A stretch of 45,837 bases of DNA. Source: an uncultured Clostridia bacterium (GTDB lineage: Bacteria > Bacillota > Clostridia > Christensenellales > Aristaeellaceae). Below are positions 29,863-37,548 of the stretch, in pieces. The translations under genes and the position numbers were made by a program. The number at the start of each line of letters is the position of its first letter. The stretch's first letter is position 1. Location of the stretch: contig CAKUKM010000017.1 in the NCBI GenBank assembly GCA_934663595.1, forward strand, positions 1 to 45,837, in the 5' to 3' direction. The notes below the pieces were generated by a model. That model was not told the DNA's origin. It worked only from the letters and a program-made list of their open reading frames with translations, and searched no databases.

Positions 29863-30585
29863 ATGGAATCGCAATTCTCGCGCACCGCGCTGCTGATTGG
29901 GACGGACGCGCTCGACCGTTTGTGGGGAAAGCGCATCGCGCTGTTCGGCGCGGGCGGCGTGGGCGGCTTTGCCGCGGAGGCGTTGATTCGCGCCGGCGTG
30001 GGCGCGCTGGATGTGTTTGACAACGACACGATCAACGAAAGCAATCTCAATCGCCAGATCATCGCGCTGCATTCCACCCTCGGCATGAGCAAGGTGGACG
30101 CGATCAAGGCGCGGCTGAACGACATCTCTCCAAACGCGCAAATCGGCGCGCGGCAGCTGTTTTACCTGCCGGAAACGGCCGATCAGGTGGATTTTGCGCA
30201 ATACGATTACATCATCGACTGCATCGACACCGTAAAGGCGAAGGTCGATCTCGCCGTGCGCGCGTTTCAAATGGGCATACCGATCATCAGCGCGATGGGC
30301 GCGGGCAACAAGCTGGACCCGACCGCGTTCGAGGTGGCCGATCTGTATAAAACGAGCGTCTGCCCGCTGGCGCGCGTGATGCGCAGCGAGCTGCGCAAGC
30401 GCGGCGTAACGCATTTGAAGGTCGTCTATTCCAAGGAGCCGCCGCTCGCGCCGAGGGAAAAGGCGGAAAGCGACGCGCCGGGGCGCAGGAGCGTGCCGGG
30501 CAGCATATCGTTTTGCCCGTCCGTCGCGGGCCTGATTCTGGCGGGCGAGGTCATTCGCGATCTGCTGGGAATTACGCGCGAATAG
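29863..30585 (+). CDS. tcdA: tRNA threonylcarbamoyladenosine dehydratase (TcdA/YgdL-like)
   Basis: This 240-residue E1-like enzyme cyclises t6A at tRNA position 37 to ct6A using ATP. The ThiF/E1 fold shows the nucleotide loop FGAGGVGG (28-35), Asp53 and NESNLNRQ (58-65) with the conserved Arg, IIDCIDTVKAK and the late SVCPLARVMRSELR and SVPGSISFCPSVAG segments typical of TcdA. I chose ATG 29863, 11 nt after GGAGG (29847-29851); the ATG at 29845 overlaps that site. It is first in an operon with murI. Confidence 0.9.
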   Translation: MESQFSRTALLIGTDALDRLWGKRIALFGAGGVGGFAAEALIRAGVGALDVFDNDTINESNLNRQIIALHSTLGMSKVDAIKARLNDISPNAQIGARQLFYLPETADQVDFAQYDYIIDCIDTVKAKVDLAVRAFQMGIPIISAMGAGNKLDPTAFEVADLYKTSVCPLARVMRSELRKRGVTHLKVVYSKEPPLAPREKAESDAPGRRSVPGSISFCPSVAGLILAGEVIRDLLGITRE

Positions 30586-30617
30586 GCGCTTGATCTTTGT
30601 TTTAAAGGGGATTTCCC

Positions 30618-31382
30618 ATGAACGACTGCATCGGTTTTTTTGATTCCGGCGTAGGCGGGCTGAGCGTGATGCACGCTGCGCGCCGCCTGCTGCCGCGCGA
30701 AAACTTCTTCTATTATGGCGACAGCGGCAACGCGCCGTATGGCCCACGGCCGGTCGACGAGATTCGCGCGCTGTGCGAGGCGGGCTTTCGGCGCATTCTC
30801 GATCACGGCGTAAAGGCGATTGTGATTGCGTGCAACACCGCCACGGCCGCCTATATGGACGAGCTCGCCGCGCAGGTGGACGTTCCGGTCATTGGAACGG
30901 AGCCCGCGCTGCGCGAGGCGCAGGCCGCCCGGCGCGATGGCGAGATTCTGGCCATGGCCACGCGGGCGACGCTGAACTCGCGGGCGTTTCAGCGCCTGCT
31001 GGCGCAATACGGCGATCATGTCATTCCGCTGGCCGGCGAGGGACTGGTGGAGCTCGTGGAATCCGGAAACGCGCGCGGCCCGGAGGCGGAAAGCGCGCTG
31101 CGCGGACTGCTCGGGCCGTATCAGGCGCGCAGGATCGACGGCATCGTGCTCGGCTGCACGCATTACCCGTTTCTCTCGGACGCGCTGCGCGCGCTGTTTC
31201 CGGAGGCGGAATTCTTCGACGGCGGCATTCAGACCTCCCGAAAGCTCTGCGCGGCGCTCGACGCGCGCGGCCTTCGCAGCGCCTCCGCGACCGGAACGAC
31301 CGAATACGCGACCTCCGGCGGCGGCGAGACGCTCAAGCTGATGCATCGGCTGATGGCGTCGCTGGACGCTTCGAACTGCTGA
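30618..31382 (+). CDS. murI: Glutamate racemase
   Basis: This 254-residue cofactor-independent racemase supplies D-glutamate for peptidoglycan. All family motifs are present: FFDSGVGG (7-14), YYGDSGNAPYG (32-42), the catalytic ACNTAT with Cys72 and GCTHYP with Cys180. The ribosome site AAAGGGG lies 8 nt before ATG 30618. It is between tcdA and an acyltransferase, 13 bp from the latter. Confidence 0.96.
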   Translation: MNDCIGFFDSGVGGLSVMHAARRLLPRENFFYYGDSGNAPYGPRPVDEIRALCEAGFRRILDHGVKAIVIACNTATAAYMDELAAQVDVPVIGTEPALREAQAARRDGEILAMATRATLNSRAFQRLLAQYGDHVIPLAGEGLVELVESGNARGPEAESALRGLLGPYQARRIDGIVLGCTHYPFLSDALRALFPEAEFFDGGIQTSRKLCAALDARGLRSASATGTTEYATSGGGETLKLMHRLMASLDASNC

Positions 31383-31395
31383 GGGAGGCGAAGAT

Positions 31396-32463
31396 ATGCA
31401 GGATACGCATCGCTGCAGCGGACTGGATCTGCTGCGCATATTTTCGATGCTGCTGATTACGGCGATTCACTTCGTGGTCTATTCCAAAATCATGGAAAGC
31501 GACGCGCTGACGGGCTTCAATCGCGCGTGGCTGGCGGGCGTGGAATCAATCATGTGCGTGGGCGTAAACAGCTTCGCGATGATCACCGGCTATTTTGAAT
31601 GCGAAAAGCATGCGCGCGGCGAAAGGCTGTTCGCGCTGTGGTTTCGAACGGTCGCGCTGTCGATCGTGCTGTTCGCCGTCATGCGCGCGCTCGGCGTGCG
31701 GTTTTCGGGGCTGAATCTGCTGAAGACCTTTTTGCCGATCAGCGGAATGCACTACTGGTATCTGGTTACGTATTTCGCGCTGCTGATTGCGTCGCCGCTG
31801 CTGAATCTGCTGGTCGCGCAGCTCGGCCGGCGGACGCATCTGCTGACCTGCGTGGTCGGATTTCTGATGCTGTGCGTGTATTTTTCGACCGATCCGTTCA
31901 TCGAGGGCGAGCTGTACATCGCCAGCTCCCGCGGATTGATCTGGTTTTTCTATCTGTATCTGGTGGCCGCGTATTTCCGCGAATACGGCTGTCGCATTCG
32001 CCGCAGGACGATCGCGTGCGTGGCGCTGGCGGCATTCTGCGCGCTGTATGCGCTGAATTACCGGAACATTCACACGTTCTGGGACGCACATCTGACGGAC
32101 GAATACTCCGCGCTCGCATTTTTGCTGACGATCTGCGTCTTCCTGCTCGTAAAGGACATTTCCGTGCGCGCGCAGGCGGTGAAGCGGGCGATCGGCGCGC
32201 TAGCGGCGTGCTCGGTGTATGTGTATCTGATTCAGGAAAACGAAATGGTGCGCCGGTGGTACTGGGATCTGTTCCAGATTCCCGAGCACGCCGGAAGCGG
32301 CAGGCTGATTCTGCTGTTCTTCGCGTCGCTTCTCGCGCTCTGGCCGTGCGCGCTGCTGGCCGAACGCGCGCTGCGTCTGCTCGCGCCGCTGGAAAGGAAG
32401 CTGTTTGCGCGCCTGCAGGCGTCCGCGCACCGCGTCTGCGCGGCAATCGACCGCAAAATATGA
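31396..32463 (+). CDS. Integral-membrane acyltransferase (acyltransferase 3 family)
   Basis: This 355-residue protein has about ten membrane helices. It opens with GLDLLRIFSMLLITAIHF, the acyltransferase-3 motif (RxxxxxxVxxxH-like, His near residue 25). It continues with GVNSFAMITGYF and LYLVAAYFREYG, as in Firmicutes O-acetyltransferase/WecH-like proteins that acetylate surface glycans or wall polymers. The acceptor is unknown. GGGAGG lies 7 nt before the ATG. Last gene of the tcdA-murI operon, ending at a terminator. Confidence 0.88.
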   Translation: MQDTHRCSGLDLLRIFSMLLITAIHFVVYSKIMESDALTGFNRAWLAGVESIMCVGVNSFAMITGYFECEKHARGERLFALWFRTVALSIVLFAVMRALGVRFSGLNLLKTFLPISGMHYWYLVTYFALLIASPLLNLLVAQLGRRTHLLTCVVGFLMLCVYFSTDPFIEGELYIASSRGLIWFFYLYLVAAYFREYGCRIRRRTIACVALAAFCALYALNYRNIHTFWDAHLTDEYSALAFLLTICVFLLVKDISVRAQAVKRAIGALAACSVYVYLIQENEMVRRWYWDLFQIPEHAGSGRLILLFFASLLALWPCALLAERALRLLAPLERKLFARLQASAHRVCAAIDRKI

Positions 32464-32471
32464 TCTCCCCG

Positions 32472-32498
32472 GCTCCGGACATAATCCGGAGCTTTTTT
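32472..32498 (+). terminator. Terminator of the tcdA-murI-acyltransferase operon
   Basis: GCTCCGGA (32472-32479), loop CATAA, TCCGGAGC (32485-32492), then TTTTTT. Confidence 0.93.
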
Positions 32499-32534
32499 AT
32501 GCGCAGATTTTACGTTACCGGCGGCAATTTGCGC

Positions 32535-32563
32535 TCGACAAACGCGGCGGGCGGTGCTATAAT
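32535..32563 (+). promoter_or_regulatory. Promoter of the larA-like operon
   Basis: -35 TCGACA (32535-32540), 17-bp spacer, -10 TATAAT (32558-32563) preceded by TGC (extended -10). Confidence 0.8.
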
Positions 32564-32606
32564 CGCGTATATTTATTACCAACCTGCATTCAAAAAGGAG
32601 CTTATG

Positions 32607-33887
32607 ATGAAGAATTATACATTTCGATACGGCGACGGCACAGTTCAGATTCCGCTGGACGAAAAAAACGTGCTGGGCGAGCTGCACGGCAACCGCTTTC
32701 CGGCGATTGAGGACATTCCCGCCGCGCTGGACGAGGCTCTGAACCGCCCGATCGATGCGCCTGCGCTGAAGGACTGGCTCGCGCCGGGCGACCGCGTCTG
32801 TCTGATTATCAGCGACATGTCGCGCTTCTGGATGCGCCAGGACAAGGTCATTCCCCCGCTGGTGGACTACATGAACCGCGCCGGCATTCCGGACGACCAG
32901 ATCACGATTCTGGTGGCGAACGGCACGCACATCGGCGGCGACGAGCGCGAGCTGCGCACGCTGGTGACGGACGCCATTTACGATCGCGTTCGGGTGCTGA
33001 ATCACGATTGCACCGCGCCGGATCTGGTGGATATCGGCATTACGCCGCACGGCACGCGCGTGAAAATTCATCCGATTGCGGCGCACGCGGACAAGGTGGT
33101 CTGCCTCGGCGCGTGCACGCACCACGTCATGGCCGGCTTCGGCGGCGGGCGCAAGAGCATTCTGCCCGGCGTGAGCGCGATGGACAGCATCTGCCACAAC
33201 CACGCGTTCGCGCTCGATCCGGTCTGCCTGCGCAGCAATCCGCGCATCGGAAACGGCAAGACGATCGACAATCCCCTGAACGACGACATGTGCGAGGCGG
33301 CAGGGCTGGTCAAAAACCTGTATATGGTCAATCTCGTGCTGAACGCCGAAATGCTGCTTTCGGAAATCTATGCGGGCCATTATCTGAAATCGTGGGAGAA
33401 GGCGTGCGAGGCGGTGGATCGCATCTATCGCGTGGACGTTCCGGAGCGCGCGGACATGATCATCGCCAGCTGCGGCGGCTATCCGAAGGACATGTCGCTG
33501 TATCAGGGCACGAAGACGATCGACAATGTGGAATCCGGGCTGAAGCCGGGCGGCACGCTGGTGCTGCTGATTGAGGCGCGCGAGGGCGGCGGCCCGGAGG
33601 AATACTTCGACTGGATTCACAACTGGGTTTCCGGCACGATGGAGGAGCGCCTGCGCGCGCACTTCACGGTGCCCGGCTATATCTTTTTGCTGAACTGCGA
33701 GCAGGCAAAGCGCTACAACATCCTGCTTTTGACGTCGGTTGCGCCGGAAACGGTCGCGCCGATGGGATTGAAGGCGTTTTCAGATGTGGAATCGCTGATG
33801 AAATGCGCGCAGCCGGAGGGCAAAAAGATCTATGTCATTCCAAACGGCAGCACGGTCGTTCCGCGCGTGAAAGGAGAATCGCTATGA
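32607..33887 (+). CDS. Lactate racemase (LarA)-family nickel-pincer protein
   Basis: This 426-residue homologue of LarA is expected to carry the covalent nickel-pincer nucleotide and racemise or epimerise a 2-hydroxyacid. Residues equivalent to the Lactobacillus plantarum enzyme are visible at almost the same numbers: Asp70 and Arg73 (SDMSR), His108 (NGTH), His172 (ACTHH), Lys183 in GGGRKSILPG, and His197/His199 (CHNHA). The second ATG (32607) is 6 nt from GGAG, better than 32604 at 3 nt. The cofactor genes larB, larC and larE are not in the window. The substrate need not be lactate. The stop overlaps the aminotransferase start. Confidence 0.88.
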   Translation: MKNYTFRYGDGTVQIPLDEKNVLGELHGNRFPAIEDIPAALDEALNRPIDAPALKDWLAPGDRVCLIISDMSRFWMRQDKVIPPLVDYMNRAGIPDDQITILVANGTHIGGDERELRTLVTDAIYDRVRVLNHDCTAPDLVDIGITPHGTRVKIHPIAAHADKVVCLGACTHHVMAGFGGGRKSILPGVSAMDSICHNHAFALDPVCLRSNPRIGNGKTIDNPLNDDMCEAAGLVKNLYMVNLVLNAEMLLSEIYAGHYLKSWEKACEAVDRIYRVDVPERADMIIASCGGYPKDMSLYQGTKTIDNVESGLKPGGTLVLLIEAREGGGPEEYFDWIHNWVSGTMEERLRAHFTVPGYIFLLNCEQAKRYNILLLTSVAPETVAPMGLKAFSDVESLMKCAQPEGKKIYVIPNGSTVVPRVKGESL

Positions 33888-35044
33888 TGCGCAAACACAT
33901 TGCCGAACGCTTTCAGAACTATTCGGGCGGGCTTTCGCTGGACACGGAGGCGCTGAAGCGCTATCCGGACGTAATCGACCTGAGCATTGGCGACACGGAT
34001 TACACCACCGACCGGCGCATTATCGACGCGGCGTTTGCCGACGCGTGCGCGGGCTACACGCATTACGGCGACCCGAAGGGCGATCCGGAGCTGATCGCCG
34101 CCATTCGCCGCGCGTGGAAGGAGGATTTCGGCCAGGACGTTTCCGAGGACGAGGTGCTGGTCACGACCTCGAGCTGCATCGGCATGTCGCAGGCGATGAT
34201 GGGCATTCTCAATCCCGGCGACGAGGTGATCGTATTCGGCCCATATTTCGCCGATTATGCGTCGCAGGCGGCGCTGGCGGGCGGCCGCGCCGTGGAGGTA
34301 ATCACCCGCGAGGCCGATGGATATCGCCCGCACGAGGACGCGCTCCGCAGGGCCATTACGCCGCGCACGCGCGCGATGATCGTCAACACCCCCTGCAATC
34401 CGACCGGCGCGGCCTACGATATGGACACGCTGCAAATGCTCGCCCGCATCGCGCAGGAATACGACCTGCTGATCCTGGCCGACGAGATTTACACGCGCTA
34501 TCTCTACGACGGCGAATTCATCCCGATGCGGACGCTGCCGGGCATGACCGAGCGCACGGTCACGCTGAACAGCTTTTCCAAGAATTTCCTGATGACCGGC
34601 TGGCGCGTGGGCTATATCATCGCGCATCCGGAGCTGATTCAGGTATTCAAGGCGGTCAACGACGCGCTGACCTATGCCGCGCCCTCGATCTCCCAGCGCG
34701 CGGCGATCAAGGCGCTGTCCATTCGTGACGAGATCGCCCAGACGTACATCACCAAATACAGAGATCGTGTATTTTATGCATCCGATTGCATAGAAAAGAT
34801 TCCGTATCTTACGCTGCTCCGGCCGCGCGGAACCTTCTATCTCTTCCCCGGAATTGCGAAAACCGGCATGGACGATCGCGCGTTCTGCGCGTTCCTTCTG
34901 GAAAAGGCGCACCTGCTGGTTTCCCCCGGCAGCGCGTTCGGAAGCGCGGGCGCAGGCCATTTTCGCATTGCCTGCACCGTGAGCCAGGACAAGCTCGCCG
35001 AGGCGATGCGCCGCTTGGCCGCCCTCTCCGCGGAGTTTGAATAG
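33884..35044 (+). CDS. PLP-dependent class I/II aminotransferase
   Basis: This 386-residue fold-type I aminotransferase has NTPCNPTG (168-175, Asn172), ADEIY (199-203), the Schiff-base Lys233 in SFSKNFLMTGWRVGY and a C-terminal substrate Arg in HFRIACTVS. It probably interconverts an amino acid and its 2-oxoacid. GGAG lies 7 nt before ATG 33884, and ATGA overlaps the LarA-like gene, so the two probably act in one pathway linking hydroxyacids, oxoacids and amino acids. The next operon is an amino-acid ABC transporter with its own promoter. Confidence 0.92.
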   Translation: MMRKHIAERFQNYSGGLSLDTEALKRYPDVIDLSIGDTDYTTDRRIIDAAFADACAGYTHYGDPKGDPELIAAIRRAWKEDFGQDVSEDEVLVTTSSCIGMSQAMMGILNPGDEVIVFGPYFADYASQAALAGGRAVEVITREADGYRPHEDALRRAITPRTRAMIVNTPCNPTGAAYDMDTLQMLARIAQEYDLLILADEIYTRYLYDGEFIPMRTLPGMTERTVTLNSFSKNFLMTGWRVGYIIAHPELIQVFKAVNDALTYAAPSISQRAAIKALSIRDEIAQTYITKYRDRVFYASDCIEKIPYLTLLRPRGTFYLFPGIAKTGMDDRAFCAFLLEKAHLLVSPGSAFGSAGAGHFRIACTVSQDKLAEAMRRLAALSAEFE

Positions 35045-35070
35045 GATGCAAAAGTTTACATTCAAACCTA

Positions 35071-35098
35071 TTGACATCCGTGCATAGATGCGTATAAT
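35071..35098 (+). promoter_or_regulatory. Promoter of the amino-acid ABC transporter operon
   Basis: -35 TTGACA (35071-35076), 16-bp spacer, -10 TATAAT (35093-35098): a strong consensus promoter, fitting an abundant binding protein. Confidence 0.85.
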
Positions 35099-35140
35099 AA
35101 TACACGTCACCTGAATTAAAATACTTTGGAGGAAAAAACG

Positions 35141-35935
35141 ATGAAGAAGATTCTTGCGATGGTTCTGGCGCTTTGCCTGATGTTCTGCGCGGTTGCGGCT
35201 TCTGCCGAGGGTATGGTTGACAAGATCAAGGAAAAGGGCACGCTGGTGCTGGGCACCGAGGCGACCTACGGCCCCTACGAGTTCCTGGACGATAACGCCA
35301 AAGCGATCGGCTGCGACATCTGGCTGGCGCAGCAGATTGCCGACGAGCTGGGCGTTGAGCTGGAAGTGACCGACATGGCGTTCGACGGCATCATCGACGC
35401 GGTCAAGACCGGCATGGTCGATATCGGCATCGCGGCGTTCACGGTCAACGAAGAGCGCGCGAAGGTCATCGATTTCTCGCATGAATATGAAAAGAGCCAG
35501 CAGCTGCTGATCGTCCAGAAGGGCGACGCGGACAAGTACACCACCACCGAGTCTCTGGCGGGCCTGAAGGTCGGCGCGCAGATGGGCACGATCCAGTCCC
35601 AGCTGATTGAGACGGCGCTGCCGGATTCCGAGCTGTTTGAGCTGGACACCTATCCGTCCCTCGCGCTGGAGCTGGTCAACGGCAACATCGCCGGCTTCGT
35701 CTGCGACTACGCAGTGGGCATGGGCATGGTCGCCAGCAACGACAAGCTCGAGGTTGCGAACTTCACCTTCTCTTCTGAAGAGGCTTCCTTCGGCAAGGCG
35801 TGCGTCGTGGCGAAGGGCAACGAGGACTTCCTCGAGGTCGTAAACAAGGTCATCGACAAGGTTGTTGAGGACGGCTCCTATCTTGAGAAGTTTAACGAGT
35901 ACAACGCGATCTGGAGCGGCGAAGAAAACAACTGA
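35141..35935 (+). CDS. Polar amino-acid ABC transporter substrate-binding protein
   Basis: This 264-residue secreted binding protein of the SBP_bac_3 type has a signal peptide (about 1-23, cut after ASA). No lipobox with an invariant Cys precedes the mature part, so it may be released or anchored by its partners. The fold is seen in GTLVLGTEATYGPYEFLDD, FDGIIDAVKTGMVDIGIAAFTVNEERAKVIDFS and a hinge before KVGAQMGTIQSQL. GGAGG lies 8 nt before ATG 35141. Two large hairpins separate it from the permease gene. The exact amino acid is unknown. Confidence 0.93.
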   Translation: MKKILAMVLALCLMFCAVAASAEGMVDKIKEKGTLVLGTEATYGPYEFLDDNAKAIGCDIWLAQQIADELGVELEVTDMAFDGIIDAVKTGMVDIGIAAFTVNEERAKVIDFSHEYEKSQQLLIVQKGDADKYTTTESLAGLKVGAQMGTIQSQLIETALPDSELFELDTYPSLALELVNGNIAGFVCDYAVGMGMVASNDKLEVANFTFSSEEASFGKACVVAKGNEDFLEVVNKVIDKVVEDGSYLEKFNEYNAIWSGEENN

Positions 35936-35959
35936 TTTCTCCGCAACCGAATAATCAAC

Positions 35960-36050
35960 CGGGAGGCCGGAAAAACGGCTTTCCGGTTTCCCGCTGTTCA
36001 AGCGGCGTTAAGAGCATGAATTGCTCGGCGCCGGGCAATTAGGCTCTTAA
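35960..36050 (+). other. Two intercistronic stem-loops between binding protein and permease genes
   Basis: Hairpin 1 pairs CCGGAAA (35967-35973) with TTTCCGG (35980-35986), extended by CGGGA/TCCCG around an internal loop. Hairpin 2 is nested: TTAAGAGC (36008-36015) with GCTCTTAA (36043-36050), AATTGC (36019-36024) with GCAATT (36035-36040) and an inner CGGCGCCG. Hairpin 2 ends one base before the AGGAG of the permease gene. Neither has a U-run, so differential mRNA stability or limited translation is more likely than termination. Confidence 0.7.
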
Positions 36051-36061
36051 AGGAGAATTTC

Positions 36062-36760
36062 ATGCAGTTTTTAATCACGATGAAGGACCTGGTCGTTCGC
36101 TATCACAAGTTCTTTCTGGAGGGCGTGAGCAACACGCTGATCATCGCCGTCTTTACCGTCCTGTTCGGAACGATTCTGGGCGTGCTGATGGCATCGGCGC
36201 GCATGAGCAAATTCAAGCCCCTGAAATGGCTGGCGACGGCCTACATCGAATTCTTCCGCGGCACGCCGCTGATGGTGCAGCTGATGTTCATCTTCTACGG
36301 CCTTCCGATGATCGGAATCACGTTCCCGAAGGTGAGCTTCATTCCGGATTTCGACCGCTTTGCCGCGGGCGTTGTGGCGATGAGCCTGAACAGCTGCGCG
36401 TACGTGGCCGAAATCATCCGCTCGGGCATTCAGGCGGTCGACGTCGGCCAGATGGAAGCGGCGCGCAGTCTGGGCTTCCATCATCGCGAGGCGATGACGC
36501 TGGTCATTCTGCCGCAGGCGATCCGCAACATTCTGCCCGCGCTGGGCAATGAATTCGTGACGATTATCAAGGAATCGTCGATCGTGTCGGTCATCAGCAT
36601 TGCCGATCTGATGTTCCGCGCGAAGGGCATCATCGCAAAGACGTATTCGAGCCTCGAATGCCTCGCGGTGGTCGCGATCATTTACTTCCTGCTGACCTTC
36701 CTGGGCGGCCGGCTGATTGCTCTGATGGAGAGGAGAATGTCCTATGGCAGAAAGAAATAA
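36062..36760 (+). CDS. Polar amino-acid ABC transporter permease
   Basis: This 232-residue HisM/GlnP-type permease has about five membrane helices. It shows FLEGVSNTLIIAVFTVLFGTILG, YIEFFRGTPLMVQLMFIFYGLP and the cytoplasmic EAA loop (QMEAARSLGFHHREAMTLVILPQAIRNILP). GGAG lies 7 nt before the ATG. The ATPase gene overlaps its 3' end by 17 bp. Confidence 0.94.
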   Translation: MQFLITMKDLVVRYHKFFLEGVSNTLIIAVFTVLFGTILGVLMASARMSKFKPLKWLATAYIEFFRGTPLMVQLMFIFYGLPMIGITFPKVSFIPDFDRFAAGVVAMSLNSCAYVAEIIRSGIQAVDVGQMEAARSLGFHHREAMTLVILPQAIRNILPALGNEFVTIIKESSIVSVISIADLMFRAKGIIAKTYSSLECLAVVAIIYFLLTFLGGRLIALMERRMSYGRKK

Positions 36761-37484
36761 TATGATCGAGGTTCGCCACCTGACGAAGCAGTTCGGCAAG
36801 CTCACCGTTTTGAACGATATCAGCACGTCGTTTGCGGCCAAGGAGGTCGTGAGCGTCATCGGCCCGTCCGGCGGCGGCAAGAGCACGTTTCTGCGCTGCC
36901 TGAATCTGCTGGAAACGCCAACCTCCGGCCAGATTCTGGTCGACGGCGCGGACATTTGCGACAAGCACGCGGACGTGGACAAGCTGCGCCAGAAGATGGG
37001 CATGGTGTTTCAGCAGTTCAATCTGTTTGAAAACATGAACGTGCAGCGCAACCTGACCGTCGCGCCGATGCGGATTCTGAAAATGTCGAAGGACGAGGCC
37101 GAGGAAAAGGCCGCGCAGCTTTTAAAGCGCGTCGGACTGTACGACAAGCTTCTCGCCTACCCCAGCCAGCTCTCCGGCGGCCAGAAGCAGCGCATTGCAA
37201 TCGTGCGCGCGCTGATGATGAATCCGGAGGTCATGCTGTTCGACGAGCCGACCAGCGCGCTCGATCCGGAAATGATCGGCGAGGTGCTCGGCGTTATGAA
37301 GTCGCTGGCCGAGGACGGCATGACGATGATCGTCGTGACGCACGAAATGCGCTTTGCGCGCGAGGTCAGCAGCCGCACGCTGTTTCTGGACGGCGGCAAA
37401 ATCGAGGAAGACAAGCCCTCGAAGGAGCTGTTCAACCATCCGGAAAGCCCGCGCCTGATCAGCTTCCTGGAAAAGGTGCTGTAA
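36744..37484 (+). CDS. Polar amino-acid ABC transporter ATP-binding protein
   Basis: This 246-residue GlnQ/HisP-type ATPase has Walker A GPSGGGKS (40-47), a Q-loop in MVFQQFNLF, signature LSGGQKQR, Walker B VMLFDEPTSALDPE and switch His THEMRFARE. It is the third gene of a complete importer operon (binding protein, permease, ATPase). AGGAG lies 9 nt before ATG 36744. The operon ends at the hairpin at 37515-37542. Confidence 0.95.
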   Translation: MAERNNMIEVRHLTKQFGKLTVLNDISTSFAAKEVVSVIGPSGGGKSTFLRCLNLLETPTSGQILVDGADICDKHADVDKLRQKMGMVFQQFNLFENMNVQRNLTVAPMRILKMSKDEAEEKAAQLLKRVGLYDKLLAYPSQLSGGQKQRIAIVRALMMNPEVMLFDEPTSALDPEMIGEVLGVMKSLAEDGMTMIVVTHEMRFAREVSSRTLFLDGGKIEEDKPSKELFNHPESPRLISFLEKVL

Positions 37485-37514
37485 AAAAAGCTCCGTCTGC
37501 GAGCGGAAAAAGTG

Positions 37515-37548
37515 AACCGGAAGAGCATTTGCCCTTCCGGTTTTGCTT
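37515..37548. terminator. Bidirectional terminator
   Basis: AACCGGAAG (37515-37523) pairs with CTTCCGGTT (37534-37542), followed by TTGCTT on the plus strand and, for the minus strand, CAC then TTTTT. It separates the convergent importer operon and GH127 gene. Confidence 0.85.

Noticed and set aside
35077..35140. T-box or other amino-acid leader before the importer operon
   Set aside because: The leader is only about 40 nt after the promoter and shows no stem or terminator.
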